This document shows positions 43,131 to 51,391 of a stretch of 60,846 bases of DNA, one piece after another. Position 1 is the stretch's first letter. Each line of letters opens with the position of its first letter. The DNA is from Ruminococcus sp. (lineage in GTDB: Bacteria > Bacillota > Clostridia > Oscillospirales > Ruminococcaceae). A program made the position numbers and the translations under genes. The stretch spans positions 1 through 60,846 of the forward strand of contig JAKSQV010000006.1 in the NCBI GenBank assembly GCA_024403935.1, written 5' to 3'. The notes under the pieces were generated by a model that was not told where the DNA came from, did not search any database, and was given only the letters and a program-made list of their open reading frames with translations.

Positions 43131-45650
43131 ATGCCGGATAACAAGATTTCACTGGAAAATATCCTCAATGAGTATTCCCCTGATACAGAAAGGGCAGATG
43201 TTCCTCATGTCGGGCGTGCCGATGCACAGAGAGTGATCAACTCAACTCTGCCGGAGCCGGAAAAGGAAGCTCCCGCTCCCAAGCCGCCTGCCGTTTCACA
43301 CGAACGCCATGAGCTGTTTGACGAGCCTGCCGAAAAGCTGCCCTCTGCCGACGAATACAAGCCTGAGATAATCTCAAGGAAAAGAACAGGCTTTGCAGGC
43401 AATGAAGGCCTTGAGGACGTCAAAACCGCGACTTCGGTAAACTCCTATTCAGCAGACGGTGATGTCCCGACAGCAAGCGGTGCTCCGCTGATAAGACGCA
43501 TGGCAGACTCAACAAGAGCCCGTGAAGCCGAACGTCAGAGCCGTAAGAAAAAGCACAGCCGCAGAAAGGACACCGGCTACACCTACTCAAAGGAAACTCC
43601 CGAGGGCGAATATATGTACACTCCGCCCGAATTCAAAAAGAAAAAGCGTACCCGCCGTGAGATACTCGACGAGTTCCAGTCGCCTGAGGGAAGAAAATAT
43701 GTAACGGATATTGTTCCCTCCCCGGATGTCGTTGAAGCATCCAAGCCTGTTATCCCTGCTCCGAGAGCGGAGGTAACAAGTCTCAACCTTAGCGAAACGC
43801 AGGAGATCGATGCATCACAGCTTGATGTACATATCACGCAGGGCCCTGATGAGATAGCCCGTATGAAAACAAAAACCGAGCGCACCAAGCGTATCGTTGA
43901 TTTCAACTACTACGGCGATGTTCAGGACGTCGGACGCGACATATACGAACTAAAGACCATTATCTCAACAAGAACGACCGTCCTCGGAATGACAGCCTTC
44001 CTCAGTCTGTTCATCACGATCTGCAGCCGCTTCGGGCTGCCGATAGTCAGCTTCCTGAGCATAAACCACATCAAGACATTCCTGACAGCACATCTCGTTC
44101 TCGGACTTATCTCAATGCTATATTCACTGCCGGTCATCACAAAGGGCATGAAGAACCTGTTCACCTTCAAGCCCGACAGCGACTCGCTTACCGCAGTGAC
44201 CTCACTTTCCTGCCTTATCGCACTGCTCACCGCTTTTCTGCGGCAGGACATGGCTCAGCAGGAAATGATACACATATATATGCCTGTTGCGATACTCGCA
44301 ATGCTTATGAACTCGATAGGCAAGCTGCTCATCATCAAGCGTGCCCACCGTAATTTCAAATTCGTGTCGCAGAACTTTGACCGCCACGCTGTTGTATATG
44401 TCCGTGACGAGGAACGCGCCGAACGCCTCACACGCGGCACTCTCGGTGATTTTCCGATACTTGCCGCTATGCGCCGCACTGACTTCCTGACCGACTTCCT
44501 GCGCTACTCCTACTCCGCAGACATAACCGATGCATTCTGCCGCAGGTCAGTTCCGCTTTGTCTGGCGTTCTCTGCGATAGTATCGCTGTTCCTGACATTC
44601 TTCAGGACAGGCTCGCTGTTTACGGCAGATTCGCTTGCTTTCGGCTTCTCGATATTCAGTATGCTTATCTGTGCAAGCTCATGCATAGCCCTGCCTTTCG
44701 TAGCAAATATACCGCTCGACAACATCTCGAACACCACTCTCCGCAACAAGGGCGTGCTGCTCGGTTATCAGAGCGTTGACGATCTCTACGATGCCAACTC
44801 GCTTCTCGTGGAGAGCAACCTGCTTTTCCCCGAGAACACCATAAGACTTGGCGGGATCAAGGTCTTTTCCAATACGAAGATCGACGAAGCTCTCCTCGAT
44901 GCGGCAAGTCTCACCCACTACTCGGGAAGTGTTCTCAGCCAGCTTTTTTCCGATGTTATCTCAGGCAGAGAAACTCTCCTCTATCCTATCGAGAATTTCT
45001 CAGCAGAGGATGCAGGTCTGTGCGGCTGGATAAAGAACCGCAGGATACTGCTCGGCAGCCGTGAGCTGATGGAAGCACACAATATCGAGGGGCTTCCCAC
45101 ACGTTCTCAGGAAAGCGAAGCCGCACACGGTCACGAGCCGCTGTATCTGTCGATCTCGGGCAACCTCGCCGCAATGTTCGTGGTAGATATAGTCCCCGAC
45201 AGAAACATCAGAAAATGGTCGGAAAAGCTCATCAAAAAGAAGATATGCCTTATCGTCAAGAGCACCGATCACTTCATCACTCAGGATTCCATCGCCTCTT
45301 ACTACAACATCCCGAAGGATATGATAAGAGTTATCCCGAAGAAGCTGTATGAGGATTTCGACGCCGAAACAAAGCACGTTGTCCGCATGAGTGCTTCCAT
45401 GGCGTGTACAGGACGTTTCTCATCCTTTGCACAGCTCATTCTCGGTATCAAGGTGGTACATTCATCTGCCATTCTCGGACTCATCTTCCAGACGGCATCA
45501 ATACTGCTCGGATTTGCACTGTGTGTGATGCTCATACTGTCCAAGGCATTTGAATTCGACTACATTTATATGTCCGCGACCGCAATGATAGTGTACAATC
45601 TTATCGTTACAGGATTGACATATCTCGCAGTAAACCGCAAAAAACTGTAA
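43131..45650 (+). CDS. Large membrane protein resembling a catalytically dead P1B-type ATPase
   Basis: An 839-residue protein; ATG 43131 has GGAGG 5 bp upstream. Residues 1-260 are charged and probably disordered (many KKKH/KKKKR patches). Two membrane hairpins follow (about 290-440), then helices near 480-530. The rest keeps P-type ATPase spacing but not its motifs. Where P1B pumps have CPC the helix reads ICASSCIALPF (about 513-523). After NKGVLLGYQSVDDLYDANSLLV the DKTGTLT position reads ESNLLFP (561-567). An N-domain-like stretch (GWIKNRRILLGSRELMEAHNI) and a P-domain-like stretch (LIKKKICLIVKSTDHFITQDSIA) occur, with the TGDN position reading KSTD (710-713), and no GDGxND motif follows. 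Two C-terminal helices complete the layout. It cannot form the usual phosphoenzyme, so a scaffold or sensor role is likelier. It shares an operon with rlmB. Confidence 0.7.
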   Translation: MPDNKISLENILNEYSPDTERADVPHVGRADAQRVINSTLPEPEKEAPAPKPPAVSHERHELFDEPAEKLPSADEYKPEIISRKRTGFAGNEGLEDVKTATSVNSYSADGDVPTASGAPLIRRMADSTRAREAERQSRKKKHSRRKDTGYTYSKETPEGEYMYTPPEFKKKKRTRREILDEFQSPEGRKYVTDIVPSPDVVEASKPVIPAPRAEVTSLNLSETQEIDASQLDVHITQGPDEIARMKTKTERTKRIVDFNYYGDVQDVGRDIYELKTIISTRTTVLGMTAFLSLFITICSRFGLPIVSFLSINHIKTFLTAHLVLGLISMLYSLPVITKGMKNLFTFKPDSDSLTAVTSLSCLIALLTAFLRQDMAQQEMIHIYMPVAILAMLMNSIGKLLIIKRAHRNFKFVSQNFDRHAVVYVRDEERAERLTRGTLGDFPILAAMRRTDFLTDFLRYSYSADITDAFCRRSVPLCLAFSAIVSLFLTFFRTGSLFTADSLAFGFSIFSMLICASSCIALPFVANIPLDNISNTTLRNKGVLLGYQSVDDLYDANSLLVESNLLFPENTIRLGGIKVFSNTKIDEALLDAASLTHYSGSVLSQLFSDVISGRETLLYPIENFSAEDAGLCGWIKNRRILLGSRELMEAHNIEGLPTRSQESEAAHGHEPLYLSISGNLAAMFVVDIVPDRNIRKWSEKLIKKKICLIVKSTDHFITQDSIASYYNIPKDMIRVIPKKLYEDFDAETKHVVRMSASMACTGRFSSFAQLILGIKVVHSSAILGLIFQTASILLGFALCVMLILSKAFEFDYIYMSATAMIVYNLIVTGLTYLAVNRKKL

Positions 45651-45672
45651 GCTCAGCTTGCTATGGCAATTC

Positions 45673-45722
45673 GCAGGTTACCGACTATAAACCGCTGATT
45701 TATGGCACGGCAGCCTGCTTTT
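45673..45722 (+). repeat. Dispersed hairpin repeat, copy 3 (terminator-like)
   Basis: A 46-bp relative (45673-45718) of the elements at 13013 and 22576: GCAGG ... CAGCCTGC then TTTT. The inner arms CTATAAA and TTTATGG pair with one G-T. It starts 23 bp after the stop of the ATPase-like gene. Confidence 0.85.
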
Positions 45723-45779
45723 CCATTAGGGGCAGCACTCTGATGTGCGCCCGATCTTTACCATAAAAGGAGCGACATC

Positions 45780-47126
45780 ATGTCCGAAAAATATAAAAAC
45801 GGACGGCCTGTCCGAAATGAAGACAACGAAAACACACGAACAACAGTAATACCGCCCGAAGCTCGTCAGCAATACCGTGAAAGATACGGACAGCCTCAGC
45901 GGCAGCAATATCAGGTGCCGCCTCAGGGACAGCCCTATCAGCAGCAGTATCAGGCTCAGCCTCAGGGACAGCCCTATCAGCAGCAGTATCAGGCTCAGCC
46001 TCAGAGGCAGCCCTACCAGCAGCAGTATCAGGCTCAGCCGCAGGGACAGCCCTACCAGCAGCAGTATCAGGCTCAGCCGCCTGTATACCGCAGTGAAGCT
46101 CCTGCTCAGCCGAAACGCAGGACAGCTCCGCCGCAGAACAAGCAAAAAAAGAAGAAGAAAAGCGGCAGCTCGCCGGTATGGTCTTTCTTCAAGCGCGTAT
46201 TCTATACGCTGCTGATACTGTTCATTCTTATTTTCGGCATCTACTCGTGTACATCACTCAGCCTTATCAGCAAGCTTGACCACGTCTCCACAGACAGCCG
46301 TGAACGCACTCCGAACGCTATCTCGCGGAGTTATGTGACAAGCATCCTCCTCATCGGTACAGACGGACGTACATCCGATGAGCGCGGACGCTCCGATACA
46401 ATGATGCTCATATCCTTCAACACCGCATCCGACAAGGTAAGCACTACCTCCTTCATGCGCGACTGCTACGTTGAGATACCGGGCTATGGCTGGGACAAGC
46501 TCAATGCAGCTTATTCCTACGGCGGTCCCGAGCTTGTGATGGACACTATCGAGCACAATTTCGGTGTTCGGATAGACGACTATGTTTCGGTAAACTTCCT
46601 CTCGTTTGCAAGCGTCGTTGACTCGGTAGGCGGCATTGACGTTGACCTCTCCGACGCGGAGGCTGAGGAGATAAACGTCATCCTGCAGGCTGAGGTAAAC
46701 GGAATTATGGGGGATGATACATATTCCGACCTTCTCAGCGGAGGAGGCAAAAACATTCACCTCGTCGGCAAGCAGGCTCTCGCTTATGCCCGTATCCGTC
46801 ATATCGGCAATGCAGACTTTGAGCGTACCGAGCGTCAGCGCAGGGTCGTTGACCTCGTGATGAACAAGCTCAAAACATTCAATCCGATAATGCTCAAGAA
46901 CCTCTCAACAAAGGTCCTGCCCGATGTTACAACGAATATGAATACTGCCGAGCTCTACCTGCTTTCGCTCAGAGCACCGATAATGCTCAGCTATGACCGC
47001 ATACCCCTTCAGATACCTGCTGAGGGAACTTACTACGGCGAAAGCACCCCGAGCGGTGATGCTCTCATAGTAGACTTCGAACAGAACTACGAAGTGATAA
47101 AGAACAACGTTTTCTCGGAAGAGTAA
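45780..47126 (+). CDS. LytR-CpsA-Psr (LCP) family wall-polymer ligase
   Basis: A 448-residue protein that by family attaches teichoic acid or polysaccharide from a lipid carrier to peptidoglycan. AAAGGAG precedes the ATG. The long cytoplasmic N-terminus (about 1-130) carries four 13-residue units PQGQPYQQQYQAQ and a basic KKKKK patch, then a membrane helix (about 137-160). The LCP domain shows LLIGTDGRTSDERGRSDTMML, the Arg in TSFMRDCYVEIPG and YARIRH ... ERTERQRRVV. The Gln/Pro-rich tail is not part of the usual family and is encoded by a DNA tandem repeat. Confidence 0.9.
   Translation: MSEKYKNGRPVRNEDNENTRTTVIPPEARQQYRERYGQPQRQQYQVPPQGQPYQQQYQAQPQGQPYQQQYQAQPQRQPYQQQYQAQPQGQPYQQQYQAQPPVYRSEAPAQPKRRTAPPQNKQKKKKKSGSSPVWSFFKRVFYTLLILFILIFGIYSCTSLSLISKLDHVSTDSRERTPNAISRSYVTSILLIGTDGRTSDERGRSDTMMLISFNTASDKVSTTSFMRDCYVEIPGYGWDKLNAAYSYGGPELVMDTIEHNFGVRIDDYVSVNFLSFASVVDSVGGIDVDLSDAEAEEINVILQAEVNGIMGDDTYSDLLSGGGKNIHLVGKQALAYARIRHIGNADFERTERQRRVVDLVMNKLKTFNPIMLKNLSTKVLPDVTTNMNTAELYLLSLRAPIMLSYDRIPLQIPAEGTYYGESTPSGDALIVDFEQNYEVIKNNVFSEE
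45921..46076 (+). repeat. Four tandem 39-bp repeats in the LCP gene
   Basis: Units at 45921, 45960, 45999 and 46038 encode PQGQPYQQQYQAQ with a few changes (third unit PQRQPYQ). The unit length is a multiple of three, so copy changes would keep the frame. Confidence 0.9.
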
Positions 47127-47290
47127 GCGGCTCGCTTCTCTTCCGACAGCATACAGCTTTTTCATAAGCGCATAAAAATACTAAATATATCAAAATAGTG
47201 GTATCTATTTGTTAATGAAAATGCTATCATATAAACGGAGGCGTGCAAACATCCCGCATTGCCGTAAAAATTACCACGGAGGTACCGCTC

Positions 47291-48244
47291 ATGCTGAAAG
47301 AAAAAGGCTTCTACAAAGGAATAAATTTCGGTGGCTGGCTCTCTCAATGTGATTACTCAAAAGAACACCTCGACACCTTCATCACGGAAGCGGACTTCGA
47401 AGCTGTTTCAAAATGGGGGATCGACCATATCCGCATCCCGTTCGATTACAATATCGTTGAGCGCGACTGCGGCAACTACATTGAGGAAGGCTTTGCTTAC
47501 CTCGACAATGCATTCAGGCTGTGCCGCAAGTACGGACTGAATCTGCTCCTTGATCTCCACAAGACAGCAGGCTTCTCTTTTGATTACTATTCCGAGAATG
47601 AGAGCGGCTTCTTCGAGAACGAAAAGTATCAGGAACGCTTTTGCATGCTCTGGGAGGAGATCGCCCGAAGATATGGCAGCTTCCATGAAAATATCGCGTT
47701 TGAGCTTCTCAACGAGGTTACAGACAAAGCTTTCATCGACAGCTGGAACAGCATAGTCCGCCGCGTAATACCAAGAATAAGAAAGTATGCTCCCGATACA
47801 CTTATATTCGTCGGAAGCTATCACAATAACGCTGCTGATACTGTACAGTTCCTCGACAAGCCGTTTGACAGCAATGTCGTATATAATATGCACTGCTATG
47901 AGCCGCTGAAATTCACTCATCAGGGTGCATACTGGACTAATGACATCATCCCCGAGGAGCGCGTTGCCTTCGAGGATAGCGGATGCACTGCCGACTATTT
48001 TGAAAAGCTGTTCTCAACTGCTATCGCCAAGGCAGAGGAATTCGGCGCGGAGCTGTACTGCGGTGAATACGGCGTTATCGACGTTGTCGATGCAGACAGC
48101 ACCATAAAATGGTACAGCACGATCAATTCCGTTCTGGAAAAACACGGCATCGGCAGAGCTGCATGGACATATAAGAAAATGGACTTTGGAATTACAGACA
48201 GCCGCCTTGACGGAGTCCGTGACGTCCTGCTGAAATTAATATGA
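47291..48244 (+). CDS. GH5 beta-glycanase without signal peptide
   Basis: A 317-residue GH5 (cellulase A) barrel. ATG 47291 has CGGAGGT about 8 bp upstream. GH5 marks: GINFGGWLSQ, HIRIPFDYN, LLDLHKTAG, the acid/base Glu in AFELLNEVTD, HCYEP and the nucleophile Glu in LYCGEYGV. No signal peptide, CBM or dockerin is present, so it probably works inside the cell on imported beta-glucan or mannan oligosaccharides; substrate cannot be fixed by eye. A weak -10 (TATAAA, 47230-47235) is the only upstream promoter hint. A strong terminator follows. Confidence 0.88.
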   Translation: MLKEKGFYKGINFGGWLSQCDYSKEHLDTFITEADFEAVSKWGIDHIRIPFDYNIVERDCGNYIEEGFAYLDNAFRLCRKYGLNLLLDLHKTAGFSFDYYSENESGFFENEKYQERFCMLWEEIARRYGSFHENIAFELLNEVTDKAFIDSWNSIVRRVIPRIRKYAPDTLIFVGSYHNNAADTVQFLDKPFDSNVVYNMHCYEPLKFTHQGAYWTNDIIPEERVAFEDSGCTADYFEKLFSTAIAKAEEFGAELYCGEYGVIDVVDADSTIKWYSTINSVLEKHGIGRAAWTYKKMDFGITDSRLDGVRDVLLKLI

Positions 48245-48251
48245 TCAACAT

Positions 48252-48279
48252 GGACAGGCATCAGCCTGTCCTTTTTTTG
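48252..48279 (+). terminator. Rho-independent terminator after the GH5 gene
   Basis: GGACAGGC (48252-48259) pairs with GCCTGTCC (48264-48271), then seven T. Confidence 0.9.
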
Positions 48280-48381
48280 CGTTGATACGGCATCCAAAAC
48301 AGAGATACAGAAAAAGCAGATGCTTTTTTCGGCAACATTGACAATATATTCTCAATGTTCGGCGTTTGCCGTGTTACTGCA

Positions 48382-48410
48382 TTGACATTTGCTTTTTGCC
48401 ATTGTATAAT
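48382..48410 (+). promoter_or_regulatory. Perfect-consensus sigma-A promoter (distal)
   Basis: TTGACA (48382-48387), 17-bp spacer, TATAAT (48405-48410). It lies about 170 bp before the next gene and 99 bp upstream of a second strong promoter. Confidence 0.8.
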
Positions 48411-48417
48411 AATTGTG

Positions 48418-48474
48418 TATGGCATTATTCGCCACACTGTCCGAACAGTGCAAAAATTTTGCAAAAAGTGTCAC
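48418..48474 (+). other. Hairpin segment between tandem promoters (possible short RNA)
   Basis: CACTGT/ACAGTG (48435-48450) followed by GCAAAAATTTTGC (48450-48462) lies just after the predicted start of the distal promoter. It could terminate a short transcript or act as attenuator. Direct evidence is only the inverted repeats and A/T run. Confidence 0.3.
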
Positions 48475-48480
48475 GTTTCT

Positions 48481-48509
48481 TTGACTTCATACGAGTATAC
48501 TGATATAAT
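48481..48509 (+). promoter_or_regulatory. sigma-A promoter (proximal) of the O-acetylation operon
   Basis: TTGACT (48481-48486), 17-bp spacer, TATAAT (48504-48509), 72 bp before the start codon. Confidence 0.8.
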
Positions 48510-48580
48510 CATATATGGACAAAGATCACGGTCGCCGTCTCCGCAAAACGGCAGGCTCACAGAGCCACAGGAGAAAAACG

Positions 48581-50635
48581 ATGAAAAAGCACAACAAAAC
48601 ACTGGTCGGTGCTTTTGCGGCAGGGTTCGTAATGCTTGCCGCTGCTCCCGCTGCTGCCCATGCAGCCGAGAGTACCGCGCTCACCACCACGGCAGTATCT
48701 GCCACAGTATCCACGACTGCCACAGTTACTACAACTGCCGCAGTTACCACGACCGCCGCTCCGGCAGTGCCGGGTTTCAGCACCGATGCCGAAGGCAGGA
48801 TATTCTATACACGCGCCGACGGCTCATACATGACAGGTGAGAATGTAATTGATGGGGAAGCTTACCTGTTTTCCAAGAACGGCGTACTGAAAACAGGCTG
48901 GCGCACTGTCGGAGGCAAAAGAAAGTATTACGATCCCGAAACAGGCAAGCCCGTTTACGGCTGGCTTGAATACTGCGGAAGAATGTACTTCATTGCCGAT
49001 GACGGAAAAGTAACCGATATTTACACCGATGAAGACGGCAAGCAGTACCGCTTCAGCGAAACAGGTGCGCTCTTCACAGAGGCAGGCTTCTTCACGGACG
49101 GAAAGGACTTCTACTTCGGCAAGGAAGACGGCACTCTCACAACAGGAGTGACCGAAATAGGCGGCTTCCCCTACATCTTCGACGAGGACGGCAGGGAACT
49201 CACCGGCTGGCAGGAAATAGACGGCAATTCCTATTACTACTACCCCGAAACAGGCAAAGCAGCTGAGGGACTCTCCAAAATCGATGACAGCTTCTACTTC
49301 ATAAGCGATACAGACGGCATGACAACAGGCGTTGTCGATGTCGGCGGAACTCCACGTATCTTCGGTGATGACGGTGTCATGCTGCTCGGCAGACAGCTCA
49401 TCAGCGGCAAGAAATACTACTTCTACGAGGACTCAAGCTTTGCAAAGGGACTCTGTACCGTTGACGGAAAAAACTATGTTTTCGGTGAGGACGGCGTTCT
49501 CGCAGAAGAGCTCGGACTCACAACGGTCAGCGGCACGACCTACTTCCACGATGAGGACGGTATCGCCATAAAGGGCAGACAAAAGGTCAACGGCGACTTC
49601 TACTACTTCGATGACGACTACAAAATGTTCACAGGCATCATCGAAATGGACGGCAAGACCTACCTCTTCGGTGAGGACGGCAAGCGCGTTACAGGTATAG
49701 CGGAATACAACGGAGATACCTACTATTTCGACGAAACAGACGGTTCAATGAAAACAGGCCGTCTGAAGATCGACGGCAAAAAGTATTACTTTGCCGAGGA
49801 CGGCAAAATGGCAAAGTCACAATGGGTAGAATCAGACGGACAGCGATATTACTTCTGCGCTGACGGTACAATGGCATCAGGCATAACAGAAATTGACGGT
49901 GAAAAATACTGCTTCAGCTCAGAAACAGGACAATTCGTTACGGGAAGACTCATCGTTGACGGCAAAAAGTACTACTTCGGCGACGACGGCAAAATGCAGT
50001 ACGGTTTGCATGAGATAGACGGAAACCGCTACTACTTCGGTGAGGACGGTGTGATGTACACAGGCTGGCTTGAGCTTGACGGACAGCGGTATTACTTCCT
50101 CCCCGATACAGGTGCCATGGCAAGGAATATGGTCGTTGACAACACCAATCTCCGCAATGACGGAACTGCCGCTCCGCTCGCTGCTTCTCAGGTGAAAGCC
50201 GCAAACATCCTCAAAACCTCGGGTACGACTCTCCACGGCATCTACACCTACGTCTGCAGCAACAAGAAGTATCAGTACATGGAGGCGACAAAGTCGCTGA
50301 ATGAGATACAGAGCCTCGGCTGGTCGTACTTTGCAAACTATATGATGGACAACCGCTACGGTGTCTGCTACTACCTTGCAGCTATCACCGACATTCTCTT
50401 CAAGCAGGCAGGCTATCAGACAAGAATAGTTTACGGCACGGGCAGAGCCACAAGTGACCACTACTGGAATCAGGTGCTCGTAAACGGACAGTGGATGAAT
50501 TACGACACCTGCAACGGATTTGAAAACGTTACGGAAGCGTACCTGAAAACACCGAACAAGCCCAACAGCAACGGCTATGGAAATACGGGCATCGGCTACA
50601 CTATAAAAGCATACATAATCACAAGCTATACATAA
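48581..50635 (+). CDS. Secreted wall-repeat protein with C-terminal transglutaminase-like domain
   Basis: A 684-residue exported protein. ATG 48581 follows CAGGAG with 7-bp spacing. Signal peptide 1-29, Thr-rich segment to about 62, then about twenty repeats of roughly 20 residues of the choline/glucan-binding type (e.g. GRLKIDGKKYYFAEDGKM, GLHEIDGNRYYFGEDG) to about residue 530. The C-terminal 150 residues resemble a papain-like transglutaminase fold with a visible triad: Cys596 in YGVCYYLA, His627 in SDHYWNQV and Asp642 in MNYDTCNGF. The repeats suggest binding to wall or extracellular glycan, and the catalytic domain protein crosslinking or peptide cleavage. First gene of a five-gene operon with O-acylation genes. 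Confidence 0.85.
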   Translation: MKKHNKTLVGAFAAGFVMLAAAPAAAHAAESTALTTTAVSATVSTTATVTTTAAVTTTAAPAVPGFSTDAEGRIFYTRADGSYMTGENVIDGEAYLFSKNGVLKTGWRTVGGKRKYYDPETGKPVYGWLEYCGRMYFIADDGKVTDIYTDEDGKQYRFSETGALFTEAGFFTDGKDFYFGKEDGTLTTGVTEIGGFPYIFDEDGRELTGWQEIDGNSYYYYPETGKAAEGLSKIDDSFYFISDTDGMTTGVVDVGGTPRIFGDDGVMLLGRQLISGKKYYFYEDSSFAKGLCTVDGKNYVFGEDGVLAEELGLTTVSGTTYFHDEDGIAIKGRQKVNGDFYYFDDDYKMFTGIIEMDGKTYLFGEDGKRVTGIAEYNGDTYYFDETDGSMKTGRLKIDGKKYYFAEDGKMAKSQWVESDGQRYYFCADGTMASGITEIDGEKYCFSSETGQFVTGRLIVDGKKYYFGDDGKMQYGLHEIDGNRYYFGEDGVMYTGWLELDGQRYYFLPDTGAMARNMVVDNTNLRNDGTAAPLAASQVKAANILKTSGTTLHGIYTYVCSNKKYQYMEATKSLNEIQSLGWSYFANYMMDNRYGVCYYLAAITDILFKQAGYQTRIVYGTGRATSDHYWNQVLVNGQWMNYDTCNGFENVTEAYLKTPNKPNSNGYGNTGIGYTIKAYIITSYT

Positions 50636-50653
50636 TCGGAGGAAAAGGAAAAT

Positions 50654-51379
50654 ATGAAAAAGGAAATCATCACAATTGCAGCAATCGCAGTAATCAGCAG
50701 CATGGCATTCGCTTCATGTGGAAGCGAGGTAGAGCAGGATTCAGTATCTGTCGCTCTCCCCAAGGTAACAGTCGCTTCAGGCGAGCAGACCACGACTGCT
50801 TCCGGCACGACCACAACAGGCACAAATACAACTGCCACAGCAGTAACAGCCGCTTCAACATCATCAACAGAGTCCGATGAGGACACCGATACCACAGAGA
50901 CAACAACAGTTGAAGACGACAATGATGATGTACCGGTTATCGAGCCTGACGATAAGCCGACAGAGGCTCCTGCTGTTCAAAAGCAACTTAGAACAGCTTT
51001 TGGCACAAGTGATCTTAATCAAAATATTTCCGATATAAAGAATTGCCTATCAGGTACTCCTTTTGAATCAACTGATGGAGGAGCTTGTCTCCCGAGAGGT
51101 GATGAAACAGCTGCGTACCTCTTTGATTACTCTGGAATATCATTCACTTGTTATTCAAATGGCGGAGTTCGTTATATTTATAGTTATACAATTACCAATT
51201 CAAACTATTCAACTGATAAAGGTATTACAGTAGGTGACAGCTTAGACAGCATTAAATCTGCATATGGTGAGCCAAATATGGAAGGAAATAAAGCTTGCTA
51301 TTATTATGACGGTCAGGCAATTAACTTTTTATTAAACAGTGATAATACAGTTAATAGTATACTGGTTACCTTGGAATAA
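50654..51379 (+). CDS. Lipoprotein with Thr/Asp-rich linker and SmpA/BLIP-like C-terminal domain
   Basis: A 241-residue predicted lipoprotein: lipobox FASC puts the lipid Cys at residue 22. Residues about 40-105 are a Thr- and Asp/Glu-rich linker. The C-terminal 130 residues include VGDSLDSIKSAYGEPN, like SmpA/BLIP-type domains. The function is unknown. The second half of the gene (from about 50975) is much richer in A+T than its neighbours and uses different synonymous codons, which suggests a different origin for that domain. It lies 18 bp after the transglutaminase-like gene and 12 bp before the MBOAT gene. Confidence 0.75.
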   Translation: MKKEIITIAAIAVISSMAFASCGSEVEQDSVSVALPKVTVASGEQTTTASGTTTTGTNTTATAVTAASTSSTESDEDTDTTETTTVEDDNDDVPVIEPDDKPTEAPAVQKQLRTAFGTSDLNQNISDIKNCLSGTPFESTDGGACLPRGDETAAYLFDYSGISFTCYSNGGVRYIYSYTITNSNYSTDKGITVGDSLDSIKSAYGEPNMEGNKACYYYDGQAINFLLNSDNTVNSILVTLE

Positions 51380-51391
51380 GGAGGAACTGTT

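Noticed and set aside
45921..46076. CRISPR-like evenly spaced repeats
   Set aside because: Repeats are directly adjacent without spacers and stay in frame as PQGQPYQQQYQAQ.
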